Origin: Gymnorhina tibicen
Taxonomy: Eukaryota > Chordata > Aves > Passeriformes > Artamidae
Reading direction: 5' to 3'
Length of the DNA stretch: 64,000 nt
Assembly: GCA_013399875.1 (NCBI GenBank)
Contig: VXAZ01009496.1
Coordinates: forward strand, 997,275-1,061,274
Shown: piece after piece, positions 54,601-60,960 of the stretch
Layout: the number at the start of each line of letters is the position of its first letter
How positions within the stretch are numbered: the first letter of the stretch is position 1
Notes under the pieces: model-generated
Databases searched by the model: none
What the model was told of the DNA's origin: nothing
Seen by the model: only the letters and a program-made list of their open reading frames with translations
Made by a program: the position numbers and the translations under genes

Positions 54601-55743
54601 CAGTTTGAACAGTACAATTTCTTCCTCTCTCTTCTGCACTCAAGACACTGCTTCTGGAGTACTGTGTCCAGTCTGGGACACTTTAGTACAAAAAAAGTCA
54701 TTGATAAACTAGAGGGACTCCAGTGGAGGGTGAATAAGATGATTAGGAGGAGGAGCTCAACGAACTGGTTTGGAGTCTGAAAACAGAAGGCTAAAGAGGA
54801 GCCTAGTTACTGTCTTAACTACTAATGGGTGACACTGCAGAAGACAGAGCCAGACTCTTTTCAGAGAGGTGCAGTTGTAGAATGAGATGTAGTGAACACA
54901 AGTGACAGTGAAGGAACTTTCATCTCAGTAGAAGGGAGTTTTCACAGTAGTGGTAGACTGCCCGTGGTTGCAGATATCTCAGGTTCTTCACTAGTGGATT
55001 TTTGACTATTTCATCTAACCTCAAAGTTGGATCTAACTTTGCAGTGACTCCTGTGAGCAGAGGCTTGGACCACATGACATCCCAAAGGCATTGTTGTGAT
55101 TTTTACAGAAAGCAAACTGATTTAATGTAATTTCTTTCTGAACCATATAACCATATTTCTGGTCATGCCCTCAGTTTCCATCACTTATGCACATCAATAA
55201 TGTATCTGATTAGAAATGAAGAAAACTGGATTATTGGATTATAATACACCAGTATTATACCCACTCCCTGCTTAATGGACTCAACTCATTGGAAATATAA
55301 TAAATAACATATATCATAAATGTCTGAATGGGTTTGTGAGCATAACTGTGCAGAATGAAGGGAAAGGATCCCTCAGTAATATGAAGGTCCATTAGACTGA
55401 TCTTTCGGTAGTTTATTTAAAGGTCCCATACTCCAGTCTCTCTATATTAGGCAGTGAAATCTTGGCTATGCAATCTGTACTGTTTAAATCTTTCTCGTAT
55501 GTCAAAGAGTGTCTTGAGAGCTGATCTATAGCTTACCTGCTCTGCAGCACTCCAAATACTACACTAAAGTATGTTCTTTTTTTGTTTTGCAGAGACTGGG
55601 AAGAAGGGAAAGTTCTTATTTTTGATGACTCTTTCGAACATGAAGTATGGCAGGATGCTGAAAGTTATCGCCTGATATTCATTGTGGATGTGTGGCACCC
55701 TGAGTTAACAGCACAACAGAGGCGTACCCTTCCTGCTATTTAG
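655..55743 (+). CDS. ASPH: Aspartate beta-hydroxylase, 3' 13 coding exons (5' part outside window)
   Basis: Join of 655-699, 10184-10225, 22723-22811, 24866-24952, 28037-28187, 29200-29336, 34748-34846, 35575-35664, 39106-39243, 43983-44118, 45075-45166, 49901-50034 and 55593-55743. The product is an ER type II membrane 2-oxoglutarate/Fe(II) oxygenase that hydroxylates Asp/Asn in EGF-like domains. All junctions are GT-AG and phases agree, giving 1391 nt, 462 complete residues plus stop. Order: Lys/Glu-rich linker, TPR-like helical repeats, then the oxygenase domain. Counting back from the stop on a 758-residue scheme puts iron ligands at His679 and His725, 2-oxoglutarate contacts at Ser668 and Arg735, and Cys641/Cys648, all on human numbers. 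No frameshift, premature stop or lost key residue is seen. The N-terminal cytosolic tail and transmembrane segment must be encoded left of position 1. Identification rests on my recall of the family; no database was searched. Confidence 0.97.
2311..2855 (-). mobile_element. CR1 LINE, 5'-truncated copy
   Basis: The left end has the CR1 3' tail in reverse orientation (GAATCATAGCATCATTTAGG, then GTTGGGAAAGACC). The minus strand reads open for 145 codons at 2389-2826 and resembles the C-terminal end of CR1 ORF2, including the [18 protein letters not shown] block. It is a decayed, 5'-truncated fragment in an ASPH intron, antisense to the gene. Confidence 0.9.
4558..4620. repeat. A/C-rich low-complexity patch
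   Basis: Sixty bases of AAACC/AAAAC-type sequence with almost no G or T. Composition is similar to the longer tract at 53321, without its C-runs. Confidence 0.7.
4913..6795 (+). other. ASPH: Candidate alternative terminal exon (short ASPH isoform, junctate-like)
   Basis: A pyrimidine-rich tract ends in TTTTTTCAG at 4904-4912. Spliced from the 699 donor, the frame reads Asp-Thr-stop (TAA 4918-4920), so the product would end about 312 residues in, before the TPR-like and catalytic parts. The following DNA has no recognisable CR1. It contains AATAAA at 6157-6162 and 6765-6770, the latter with a T/GT-rich downstream element, and further copies at 7688-7693 and 7821-7826. The ASPH locus is known to make short non-catalytic products (junctin, junctate) by alternative splicing; that this exon serves one of them is my inference. 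The 3' end given is that of the 6765 signal and could lie near 7850. Confidence 0.5.
6765..6770 (+). promoter_or_regulatory. Possible intronic poly(A) signal AATAAA
   Basis: Canonical hexamer followed by a T/GT-rich segment at about 6781-6805. It is the best candidate for ending the alternative terminal exon that may start at 4913. Confidence 0.4.
10184..10225 (+). CDS. ASPH: ASPH linker exon (42 nt), Lys/Glu-rich
   Basis: Acceptor TTGTAG, donor GTAAGT. In phase with the previous exon it reads [14 protein letters not shown] and leaves one base for the next codon. It is a short, highly charged, probably disordered lumenal linker. At 42 nt it is also frame-neutral if skipped, as expected of the variably spliced middle part of ASPH. 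Confidence 0.9.
10453..11132 (-). mobile_element. CR1 LINE, 5'-truncated copy
   Basis: Starts with an AATAGAATTGTTTAGGTTGG tail and CCTTTAAGGTCATCAAGTCC, then shows the CR1 series: the [10 protein letters not shown] coding block on the minus strand, the segment around 10870-10930 (GTGAGGGGCCC...CTCACCAGTG), and CTGGTCCTGCTGGCCATG. Similarity to CR1 fades after GGGGTGGTTGTGAC at about 11132. The several overlapping open frames here are CR1 debris, not a host gene. Confidence 0.9.
15118..15185 (-). mobile_element. CR1 LINE 3'-end fragment
   Basis: TCATAGAATTATAGAATAGC followed by TTGGGTTGGAAAGGACC is the reverse-oriented CR1 3' tail. Similarity stops soon after the CCAAGCCCTG segment, so this is a severely 5'-truncated insertion. 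Confidence 0.75.
18640..18671. repeat. Perfect inverted repeat (11-bp arms, 10-base loop)
   Basis: Arm CTTCAGTGACA at 18640-18650 and its exact reverse complement TGTCACTGAAG at 18661-18671. No gene is nearby on either strand apart from the ASPH intron. Confidence 0.85.
21515..21589. repeat. Interrupted foldback repeat
   Basis: AGTAAACTGC at 21515-21524 is the reverse complement of GCAGTTTACT at 21580-21589. Inside it AAGTAAAT (21529-21536) is matched by ATTTACTT (21556-21563). The nested arms suggest a decayed foldback or chance in AT-rich DNA. Confidence 0.5.
21797..22310 (-). mobile_element. CR1 LINE, 5'-truncated copy (different subfamily)
   Basis: The left end is AATCACAGAAGGTTTGAAGA. 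Then come the GTCATCTGGTCCAACC and CAACCTCTCTGGGCAATCTG blocks typical of CR1, and the minus strand carries [17 protein letters not shown]. The wording of the tail differs from the copies at 2311 and 10453, suggesting another CR1 subfamily. It ends about 410 bp before the acceptor of exon 22723-22811. Confidence 0.88.
22723..22811 (+). CDS. ASPH: ASPH exon: poly-Lys stretch and start of helical region
   Basis: Acceptor CTAG, donor GTAAGT; it starts after one carried base and ends in phase 0. It encodes a run of lysines, then [19 protein letters not shown], the strongly conserved entry into the TPR-like region shared by full-length ASPH. On the 758-residue scheme it covers about residues 325-354. 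Unlike the two upstream linker exons its length is not a multiple of three, so skipping it alone would break the frame. Confidence 0.95.
22812..24865 (+). other. ASPH: ASPH intron (2.1 kb)
   Basis: Contains a short A/C-rich patch near 23397-23420 and an 18-bp imperfect tandem duplication at about 24281-24314. Nothing else is recognised. Confidence 0.85.
24281..24314. repeat. Short imperfect tandem duplication
   Basis: AACATCCATCACGAGA is followed about 18 bp later by AACATCCATCATGAGA, differing at one base. Confidence 0.7.
24866..24952 (+). CDS. ASPH: ASPH exon: first TPR-like repeat
   Basis: Phase 0 at both ends (29 codons), acceptor TTCAG, donor GTACTT. It encodes [20 protein letters not shown] and then an ARYGKAQ helix. 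The pattern of small and aromatic residues is that of a tetratricopeptide-like helix pair (about residues 355-383). In ASPH these repeats pack against the catalytic domain and help bind the EGF-like substrate. Confidence 0.96.
24953..28036 (+). other. ASPH: ASPH intron (3.1 kb)
   Basis: AT-rich; an A/C-rich patch at about 25482-25511. No interspersed repeat or coding exon seen. Confidence 0.85.
28037..28187 (+). CDS. ASPH: ASPH exon: TPR-like helices
   Basis: Acceptor TTCTAG, donor GTAAGT; 151 nt, starting in phase 0 and leaving one base. It opens [19 protein letters not shown] and ends in ADRQQFLG (about residues 384-433). The helix-forming, charged composition matches the ASPH TPR-like region. 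Base composition is less AT-rich than the flanking introns. Confidence 0.96.
28188..29199 (+). other. ASPH: ASPH intron (1.0 kb)
   Basis: No repeat recognised. The last 260 bases happen to be open in the frame of the following exon, but they lack family similarity and precede a normal acceptor. Confidence 0.85.
29200..29336 (+). CDS. ASPH: ASPH exon: TPR-like repeat
   Basis: 137 nt; with the carried base it makes 46 codons ending at a GTGAGT donor. It contains [19 protein letters not shown] followed by [20 protein letters not shown], a clear TPR-like helix-turn-helix (about residues 434-479). The second residue is Arg where I recall His in the human protein. The upstream intron is open in this frame, so a longer translation is possible there, but the acceptor at 29198-29199 and family conservation fix the boundary. 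Confidence 0.96.
29337..34747 (+). other. ASPH: ASPH intron (5.4 kb)
   Basis: No interspersed repeat or additional exon recognised on either strand. AT-rich unique sequence. Confidence 0.85.
34748..34846 (+). CDS. ASPH: ASPH exon: TPR-like repeat
   Basis: Phase 0 at both ends (33 codons), acceptor AACAG, donor GTACTT. It encodes [20 protein letters not shown] and continues to IAESIPYLQ (about residues 480-512). It supplies the second helix of one repeat and the first of the next, with the usual Gly/Ala/Tyr spacing. Confidence 0.97.
34847..35574 (+). other. ASPH: ASPH intron (0.7 kb)
   Basis: Contains a local repeat at 34911-34992 built on AGTATACTA. Otherwise nothing is recognised. Confidence 0.85.
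34911..34992. repeat. Local tandem repeat, AGTATACTA core
   Basis: TCAAACTAGAAGTATACTAA at 34911 recurs with one change at 34971, exactly 60 bp later, and AGTATACTA occurs four times (34921, 34941, 34956, 34981). It lies about 65 bp after the donor of exon 34748-34846. Confidence 0.8.
35575..35664 (+). CDS. ASPH: ASPH exon: TPR-like repeat
   Basis: Phase 0 at both ends (30 codons), acceptor TTTTAG, donor GTAGAT, a weaker donor than the others. It encodes [20 protein letters not shown] and ends GDKE (about residues 513-542). This exon lies only 728 bp after the previous one, the shortest intron in the window. Confidence 0.97.
35665..39105 (+). other. ASPH: ASPH intron (3.4 kb)
   Basis: Contains an A/C-rich patch near 36399-36424 and two G/T-rich patches at 38295-38370 and 38928-38960. 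No CR1 was recognised. Confidence 0.85.
38295..38370. repeat. G/T-rich low-complexity patch
   Basis: About 75 bases of T and G runs (GGGTTTTTTT, GTTTGTGGTGG, GGGGGTTTTG). It is the complement-type counterpart of the A/C-rich patches. Confidence 0.7.
39106..39243 (+). CDS. ASPH: ASPH exon: last TPR-like helix and link to oxygenase domain
   Basis: Phase 0 at both ends (46 codons), acceptor TTTTAG, donor GTAAGG. It encodes [20 protein letters not shown] and then [19 protein letters not shown] (about residues 543-588). The QPWW motif is characteristic of the boundary where the TPR-like region passes into the catalytic domain. Confidence 0.97.
39244..43982 (+). other. ASPH: ASPH intron (4.7 kb)
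   Basis: AT-rich; a small A/C-rich patch at about 42539-42565. No interspersed repeat or exon recognised. Confidence 0.85.
43983..44118 (+). CDS. ASPH: ASPH exon: start of oxygenase domain
   Basis: Acceptor CAACAG, donor GTAAAA; 136 nt starting in phase 0 and leaving one base. It encodes [18 protein letters not shown] and then [20 protein letters not shown] (about residues 589-633), the first part of the catalytic domain. Confidence 0.97.
44119..45074 (+). other. ASPH: ASPH intron (1.0 kb)
   Basis: No repeat or coding structure recognised. Confidence 0.85.
45075..45166 (+). CDS. ASPH: ASPH exon carrying the Cys641/Cys648 pair
   Basis: Acceptor CACTAG, donor GTACCT; 92 nt, completing a split Gly codon and ending in phase 0. 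It encodes [20 protein letters not shown] and ends GCRRGQ. The two cysteines seven residues apart match Cys641 and Cys648, which can form a disulfide near the substrate site and bear on the enzyme's preference for EGF-like domain cysteine pairing. Both are retained here. Confidence 0.97.
45491..45562 (+). mobile_element. Probable CR1 3' fragment
   Basis: The segment CTGCTTTGAGCAGGATGTTG followed by GATTAGGTCC resembles the sense-strand CR1 region just before its tail (GAGCAGG..GTTGGA..AG). The terminal octamer repeats are not visible, so the call is tentative. Confidence 0.5.
47339..49580 (-). mobile_element. CR1 LINE, long copy with decayed endonuclease/reverse transcriptase sequence
   Basis: About 2.2 kb and apparently collinear. 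The left end has the CR1 3' region, and the minus strand then reads from C-terminal to N-terminal ORF2. Recognisable pieces are the RT entry at about 48500-48830, an [24 protein letters not shown] linker at 48802-49011, a [23 protein letters not shown] block at 49025-49258, and the end of the endonuclease ([11 protein letters not shown]) at 49301-49576. Frames are broken in several places and a 19-bp A run at 48141-48159 interrupts it, so it is not autonomous. The 5' end of the element is missing. Confidence 0.9.
49901..50034 (+). CDS. ASPH: ASPH catalytic exon with first iron-binding histidine
   Basis: Acceptor CTTGCAG, donor GTATAG; 134 nt, starting in phase 0 and leaving two bases. It encodes [20 protein letters not shown] and continues [15 protein letters not shown]. 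Metal ligand His679 is the CAC at 49943-49945. Ser668 (2-oxoglutarate contact) lies three codons after the start of the exon, and Arg688/His690 follow. A glycine (Gly681) occupies the position where most related oxygenases carry an acidic iron ligand, as is usual for ASPH. Confidence 0.98.
50056..50108. repeat. G/T-rich patch next to catalytic exon donor
   Basis: Begins about 20 bp after the donor of exon 49901-50034. It has T runs, an eight-G run, and three TTGC/CTTG units (GCTTGCTTGCTTGG). Confidence 0.65.
52303..52731 (+). mobile_element. CR1 LINE, 5'-truncated copy, sense to ASPH
   Basis: Shows the forward CR1 order: GGCCACAAAGATGATCAGAG, GAGGAAAGGCTGAGAGAGCT, a TTAGATATAAGAAAGAAGTG block, a GGTTGCCCACAGAGACCTC block, and the ending CTTTCAACCCAAACTATTCT. 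It lies in the last intron in the same orientation as the gene. Confidence 0.9.
53321..53590. repeat. A/C-rich low-complexity tract with many C-runs
   Basis: About 270 bp composed almost only of A and C on the + strand, with at least ten runs of three to six C between 53439 and 53546 (for example 53439-53443, 53459-53463, 53472-53476, 53482-53486, 53519-53524). The minus strand is correspondingly G/T-rich. Its open frame on the minus strand is a Gly/Trp/Val/Leu-rich artefact of composition. Confidence 0.85.
54375..55103 (+). mobile_element. CR1 LINE, diverged copy, sense to ASPH
   Basis: Contains TGATGAAGTTCAACAAAGGC and a TTTGCAGAAAAGGGC block, then CTGGAGTACTGTGTCCAGTC further on, and a decayed tail (GTGAGCAGAGGCTTGGACCA). 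A segment near 54545-54640 fits CR1 poorly and may be an insertion or strong divergence. Together with the copy at 52303 it gives this intron two sense CR1s. Confidence 0.8.
55593..55743 (+). CDS. ASPH: ASPH last coding exon with second iron-binding histidine and stop
   Basis: Acceptor TTTTGCAG after a T-rich tract. It completes a split Arg codon and ends at TAG 55741-55743. It encodes [20 protein letters not shown] and later [14 protein letters not shown], ending RRTLPAI. His725 is the CAT at 55639-55641 and Arg735, which anchors 2-oxoglutarate, is the CGC at 55669-55671. The beta-strand signature and C-terminus are those of full-length ASPH. Confidence 0.98.
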
Positions 55744-58021
55744 GGGATTTCTACTGATGGGTGGAGTAGAGGATCATTAACTCCTTTGGAGTATGAAAAT
55801 ATGATTAATTTATCCAGCATACAAAGTATACAAGCATTTTAAGGGTAAGAAAAGATAAGGATGACATTCTACAGTCAGGGTGGACTTGGTTTAAAAAAAA
55901 AGAAAAAGAGAAAAAAAGAAGCCATGTTTTGTTTCATATTGATACAGCACTGATGTGTATTGTTTTTTGACTGCAAGTCTGAAAACAAGTCTTGTCAGCC
56001 AAAAAGCAATAGGTCTGGATTTTCAAACTGAGGAATGTGCAGATGTTTTTGCCGTGCCTGTATTTTCTTTACAAAACCAATCGGTCAGTCACCTGCTCGA
56101 TTATGTTCAGGCACAAGATTTATGATTCTATATCTAGGGAATACTTCCTGGGCTTCTGTCTGGGAAGCAACATGTAAGATATTTGCAAACATATGCACAC
56201 AATCGACTTTGCAAATCAGTATGCAGTTGTAATGTTAGCTGCTTTAGGCATAGAACATGTCCCTATGTTATCACTGTAGATAATGTGAATGGATTATGTG
56301 TGTTTTGTACTTTTTCTACCTGAGTAACTGTATTTTTCTAGCTTAATTATGAACAAATCTTCTTTAATTAACCACTATTTTTTAAAAAAAGGTGATATAT
56401 ATACAAGTGCATCTCTAGCTATCAGCAGAAGGAAAACACTGTATATGAACAAATTTCATTTTTGCCAAGTGTGGCCTTCTTTTGCTTTCCTGGAAATGCA
56501 AACAGAAACGTGCATAATAGCTGCCTAGTGAAGCTTTGTTCTTCTAAAACAAAACAGTCCTCTTAGTTAGCAGGTGACCTTCAGTTTGATGACGTGGTTT
56601 TGGAAAATGTTAAGCAAATCTGACATTTTTAGGCTCAGATCTTAAAGTACTTGACAGTTCTTAGGATTATATGGTGAGCTGCTGTTTCTCCCATCATTAC
56701 AAAAGCTTCTGTTGTGATACCCTTTTTCAGCGAGGGTCTGGGGCACCTCCTTCCAGGGACTCCTCCTTGGCTGCCCTTGGGTGGTCATTCAGCAGAAAAA
56801 AAAAATATGAAGAATTTCTTGTGCTTTGGGCAGAAGGACAAGGTCTAACTTGGCTTCCTGCCAGAATGCAGAACACACAAAAAGCTTCAGGTTATTAACT
56901 CATATTAACTTCCACTGCCAGCATCCTACAGAGTGCTAGAATGATCCTCTAATTGACCTCATGGTGTTTTCCTTGTCCTGAAATATGTGACATAATACTG
57001 AAGTAGTCTGATCCCAGTACTGTTTACAGTATGCTCTGTATTTGCCATACAGAATTTGCTATATGGTAAAAAGGCCTATTTTCAAGAAAGAAAACTAGTT
57101 GGATGTTTAAGCAGTTGGCAGATGTTTTGGGTCTGCACTGTTTAATGGAAGATGGAGCGTGCAGGACCCTCCACTATTAGCTTCTAAGAACACTAACAGG
57201 AGAGAGAGAGCAGAGATTGTGCTGCTGATTATGGCTGGCTGTTATCTCCTCACCTGCAGCACCAGCTGGGTGTGGACAGGGTGTGCTAGGATGCTCTGGG
57301 CATCATTACTGAGGGTTGTGAGTGACAAACACTAAGCAAGGAGACACTGAGGTAACTTAGTCTGCACTGCTTTGACTTTTTTGTTCAAAAGACACAGAAC
57401 AGTTTTTATTTCTGTAGTACTCCGTGGTTTATTACTGCAGAGTCTACATCACAGCGTTGGAGTATCATGACCTGAATGTCACATTTGCTGAAGCAAACTG
57501 CAGATAAGAGCTTTGCATTCCTATAAACTGAATGCTTTTCAGATTTTGTATTTTATTAGGTAATTAAATCTTGTAATGCCATATAACGTGGTGATTGCAC
57601 CATAAATTAGTGTAACCAGTTTCTGGAAGTGTGCACTTTAATTTCCTTTTTTGAATATTAAACTGATAAACCCTCTCTTATCAAGAGTCACTTTTAGACA
57701 CCTAAGATAATAAGGTTTTAACATGTTGTCCATATCAAAAATAGTCATGAGACTATACACAATGTACAAGAAAGTAACAGAACTCAGTTAATAATAATGA
57801 AAAACTGTAAAGATTTATAAGTTTCACACTTTAGAAAATATAAAAGTACTTCTGAAGATCATTTGGAGAATCATGCAAAACTGGAAATAAGGTACTTGTT
57901 ATTGTCGGGGGTAAAAGAGTAAAAATGTTTTTTAAATCTCCTGCTAGCTGTCAAGTCAGAGCCTATATTTTATATCTTTTTGAAGTGATCAAGCAGTACA
58001 AATTATAAGGTAATTCTCTAA

Positions 58022-58027
58022 AATAAA
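58022..58027 (+). promoter_or_regulatory. ASPH: Possible proximal poly(A) signal AATAAA
   Basis: Canonical hexamer followed within 10 bp by a short GT repeat (AGTGTGTGTA). It could end a shorter 3' UTR of about 2.3 kb. The GT element lies rather close to the hexamer, so usage is uncertain. Confidence 0.35.
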
Positions 58028-58240
58028 GACAGTGTGTGTAAAGAAAAAATCAAGAACTTTTTGAACAAAAATTGATGGTTTAGGAATATTTTTATTAATG
58101 TTGCATTTTAGTTTCTATAGCTCAGAGTAAATGCTAAAGGAATGGTAAAAGCTTTGGAGCTTTATTTATGAAAATCCATGCCGTCCTTCAGATTATTTCA
58201 TTGTGCCTTTGAAGGCTCATACTTTATCTTGTCTAATTGC

Positions 58241-58274
58241 AATTGGCGAATAGATAAAATTGGCGAATAGATAA
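58241..58274. repeat. 17-bp perfect tandem duplication in 3' UTR
   Basis: AATTGGCGAATAGATAA occurs twice head to tail (58241-58257 and 58258-58274). It lies in the presumed ASPH 3' UTR, downstream of the possible proximal poly(A) signal. Confidence 0.85.
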
Positions 58275-59340
58275 AAGTAATCTGCCCAAGATGTGTGTGT
58301 GCCAGAGTAACCCTGTTTATTAGATTGTGTAGTGATACACTGGCCATTTAAAAATCTTAAGTGCCTCGAATAAGACAAGATGTTCCTGCAATGCTGAAGT
58401 GAATCGATTCTATGCCCACCTGTCAGGGAGCTGAGAGTGGATAATTTCATTAGGTGCAGTTACTGGATTAGCTCTATACATGGGAAGGATAGATAGAGCA
58501 GACTGCAGAATTATGCAGTGAATTACTGTCATATTATTTTAGGTATTTGTGTTTGCCAACTGGTATTTTGTCTTCAAAAGGCTTTTTAACATTGGAAATG
58601 CCAAGGGAGGAAGTGCATGGGATTGTTTTCTTTGTTGGAGATCCATTGCAATTTGCTGTTTGTTTTTTGTTGTTGGATTTATTTACAGAAGGAAATGGCA
58701 GACCAGGGCAATATAGTTTGTAACACAGTATGTACCCATCACGATGTTAGGAGGTGGGTTCCACCCTGCCTGTTGTTACCTTGCTTGCACCGAGTCTGTG
58801 TAAGAGCCTACAGTTAAATGCAGGATTCATACAGTTATATACAAGGCATCATATGTATTTATTCATATCACAGTTAAAGAAAATAAATAATCCTTTGCAA
58901 GGTTTGATCTTCAAGGACTGGATTTCAGTGGTATTTGCACTTCTTGGGCAGAACAAGACCCACTTTAATGAACAGTGATTGTAACAGATCATCACCAAGA
59001 TTCAGTGGCAGTGGTGGTAAGTATATTAACAGAGAAAAATCACAAACCAAAGTATTTCTTCCTTAATGCTGCAGTATAATAGCAAATGTCTGTCTTTTTT
59101 TGTCTCTTTGTGGTTTTGCTTTCTGCTTTAAGCACATTCTCTGTGACAAATCCAAATGCCTTTGAGTCTCTGTGAGCCCAGGGAAGGGAAAGGAAGGGAG
59201 CTATATGCTGCTACCGGGACTCGACATCCTTGTTTCCTGTAATAGGTAGTGATGATGTCAGGGGAAGGGGAATGGAAGAAACCCCAAAGATAAATGGGCT
59301 CCATCATCTTATTTGTCTAATATTCCTGCAAGCTTCTGCT

Positions 59341-59373
59341 TCTTTTTCTGACTTCTTTCTTCTTTTTCTGACT
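59341..59373. repeat. 13-bp duplication in 3' UTR
   Basis: TCTTTTTCTGACT at 59341-59353 is repeated at 59361-59373 with a 20-bp period, in a T/C-rich stretch. Confidence 0.75.
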
Positions 59374-59852
59374 CCTGTGTTGCCTTGCTGGGACCATCCA
59401 CTGCCTTAAAGACTTGGTCTCTGTCATGGAGGCCAGGCTTTGTATCAATGACATGTTGCTTCAGTAAGAGGTTAGTCTGTGTGAGGTTATTCTGTACAAA
59501 AACTAGTGGGTAAATCCCAGGTGTGTTGATGGGATCTGGCAGGATGTTCTTTCTGCCCTGTGCAGGCCTAAAATGTTGTTGTAGATAAAGGCAGTATTTT
59601 GTCAGTCCCTCCGTTAGGGCTGACCATATCCACTTGAATTATATCATCACTTCAGTGTAACACTTGAGAATTCAGTGGGTGTTCCAGTGCACATTAAAAA
59701 CCCTTGTGCCCATTATCATCTCATTTTGTATGTATGGTTTACACTGCTACCTTTGATATATTGTTGCCAACTGCTTGTTCTAGTAAATTGTCAATGCATG
59801 GCAATTTAATTGAAGACTAAAAGTGTGTACAGTGATTGTAACTGTTTTAGGA

Positions 59853-59858
59853 AATAAA
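59853..59858 (+). promoter_or_regulatory. ASPH: Distal poly(A) signal AATAAA of ASPH
   Basis: Canonical hexamer followed about 15-20 bp later by a candidate cleavage region and then a T/GT-rich stretch. It is the last canonical hexamer with a good downstream element before sequence that looks intergenic. Confidence 0.65.
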
Positions 59859-60247
59859 GTCACTGCACATGCAATTTGATAAGTTGTTCTTTTATTTCTT
59901 TAATCCGGTTTCTGTTTCAATGAGGGGGTGGTACTCTCTTTGCAGCTAGAGCAAACAGAGATATAACAAACTGATCTTTGGCATTTCAGTTCTTCTATTC
60001 TCCAACATTTCCTTCTAGCACAAGCCTGCACTGAATAATTCTAAGTTTTCCTTTTTCATTTTAACCATGGCCCGCATCTGCAATCAGCATACCTTTCTGG
60101 CTCACACTTCTCCCTGACTGCAGGAGGGAAGGGGGTAAATGGCTCTGCAGAGCTTTCATTTGCTGTTGTGACCTAAATGAAACAATCTGGATTGAACCAT
60201 TAATCACTGCTGAATTTGTCCAGTATGTCTCCCTGGAACCCCCCCTT

Positions 60248-60278
60248 CACACGTGCACACACATGCACACGCACATGT
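60248..60278. repeat. Alternating purine-pyrimidine (CA-type) tract
   Basis: Thirty-one bases of strict pyrimidine-purine alternation, mostly CA with CG and TG steps. It lies just downstream of the presumed gene end. Confidence 0.8.
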
Positions 60279-60938
60279 CTTATAGGCTCCTGAGTTGCCT
60301 GTGGAAAAACACATCATTAAAATTAAATAATTGCATTTCAAATTGTGCGCGTCTGCTGCTCACACAGCTCATTCCACTTAGCTGACAGTTTTAGAAGGGC
60401 TTCAGAAGTTAAGAACGATTTTTTCTAGATACTGAAATGTGACCCCTGTATAAGCTGCATGGATGAGGCAGTCACAAAGTGTCATGTTGAATGGCGTTAC
60501 GCTGGCACTGGGGTTCTTTTGTAAATGCAGAATCCTTCTGTAAAACTCAAGTACTCTGTAGATGCTGATGATTCTGCCCTCTGACCCAGATTACACTTGC
60601 TGATTACAGTGTAAAGTTTAAATTTGAGATGCTTTTCTTTAAAACACACTTATAACCTTTGCTTCTATAAAATGAGCATCCCTGATGGAGTCTTCAGGAA
60701 CACTATTGACACACCCTGGTTTCTTTAAACAGAGAATGCAGTCCCACCATTTCCAAGATTTTAATGTCATAAGTCAAAAAGAAAAGAAAAAAAGAAATAA
60801 ATCCAATTCTTTGTATGTGGACAGACTCCTGTGTCAGTAGAAGTTTCTCAGTTCTCATTCAGCGCCGGCCGCACGGACAGATGGCTGGTGACAGTTGTTA
60901 CTTAGTCAGGAAACACGAAGGACTCGTTATCAAGCGGA

Positions 60939-60960
60939 ACGCGCGTGTGCGTGCGTGTGT
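60939..60960. repeat. Alternating purine-pyrimidine (GC/GT) tract
   Basis: Twenty-two bases of strict alternation rich in CG and TG steps, continuing as a looser GT repeat to about 60985. The surrounding 60860-60960 is richer in CpG than the rest of the window. Confidence 0.8.

Larger units (their letters stand above)
50035..55592 (+). other. ASPH: ASPH last intron (5.6 kb)
   Basis: Holds a G/T-rich patch at 50056-50108, two CR1 copies in + orientation (52303-52731 and 54375-55103) and the A/C-only tract at 53321-53590. The rest is AT-rich unique sequence. Confidence 0.85.
55744..59876 (+). other. ASPH: ASPH 3' untranslated region
   Basis: AT-rich, repeat-poor DNA directly after the TAG, with no spliced or open coding structure. 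It is bounded by AATAAA at 59853-59858 followed by a T/GT-rich segment from about 59883. A 17-bp tandem duplication lies at 58241-58274 and a 13-bp duplication at 59341-59373. The length (about 4.1 kb) is an inference from the last good poly(A) signal; an earlier signal at 58022-58027 could give a shorter form. Confidence 0.7.
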
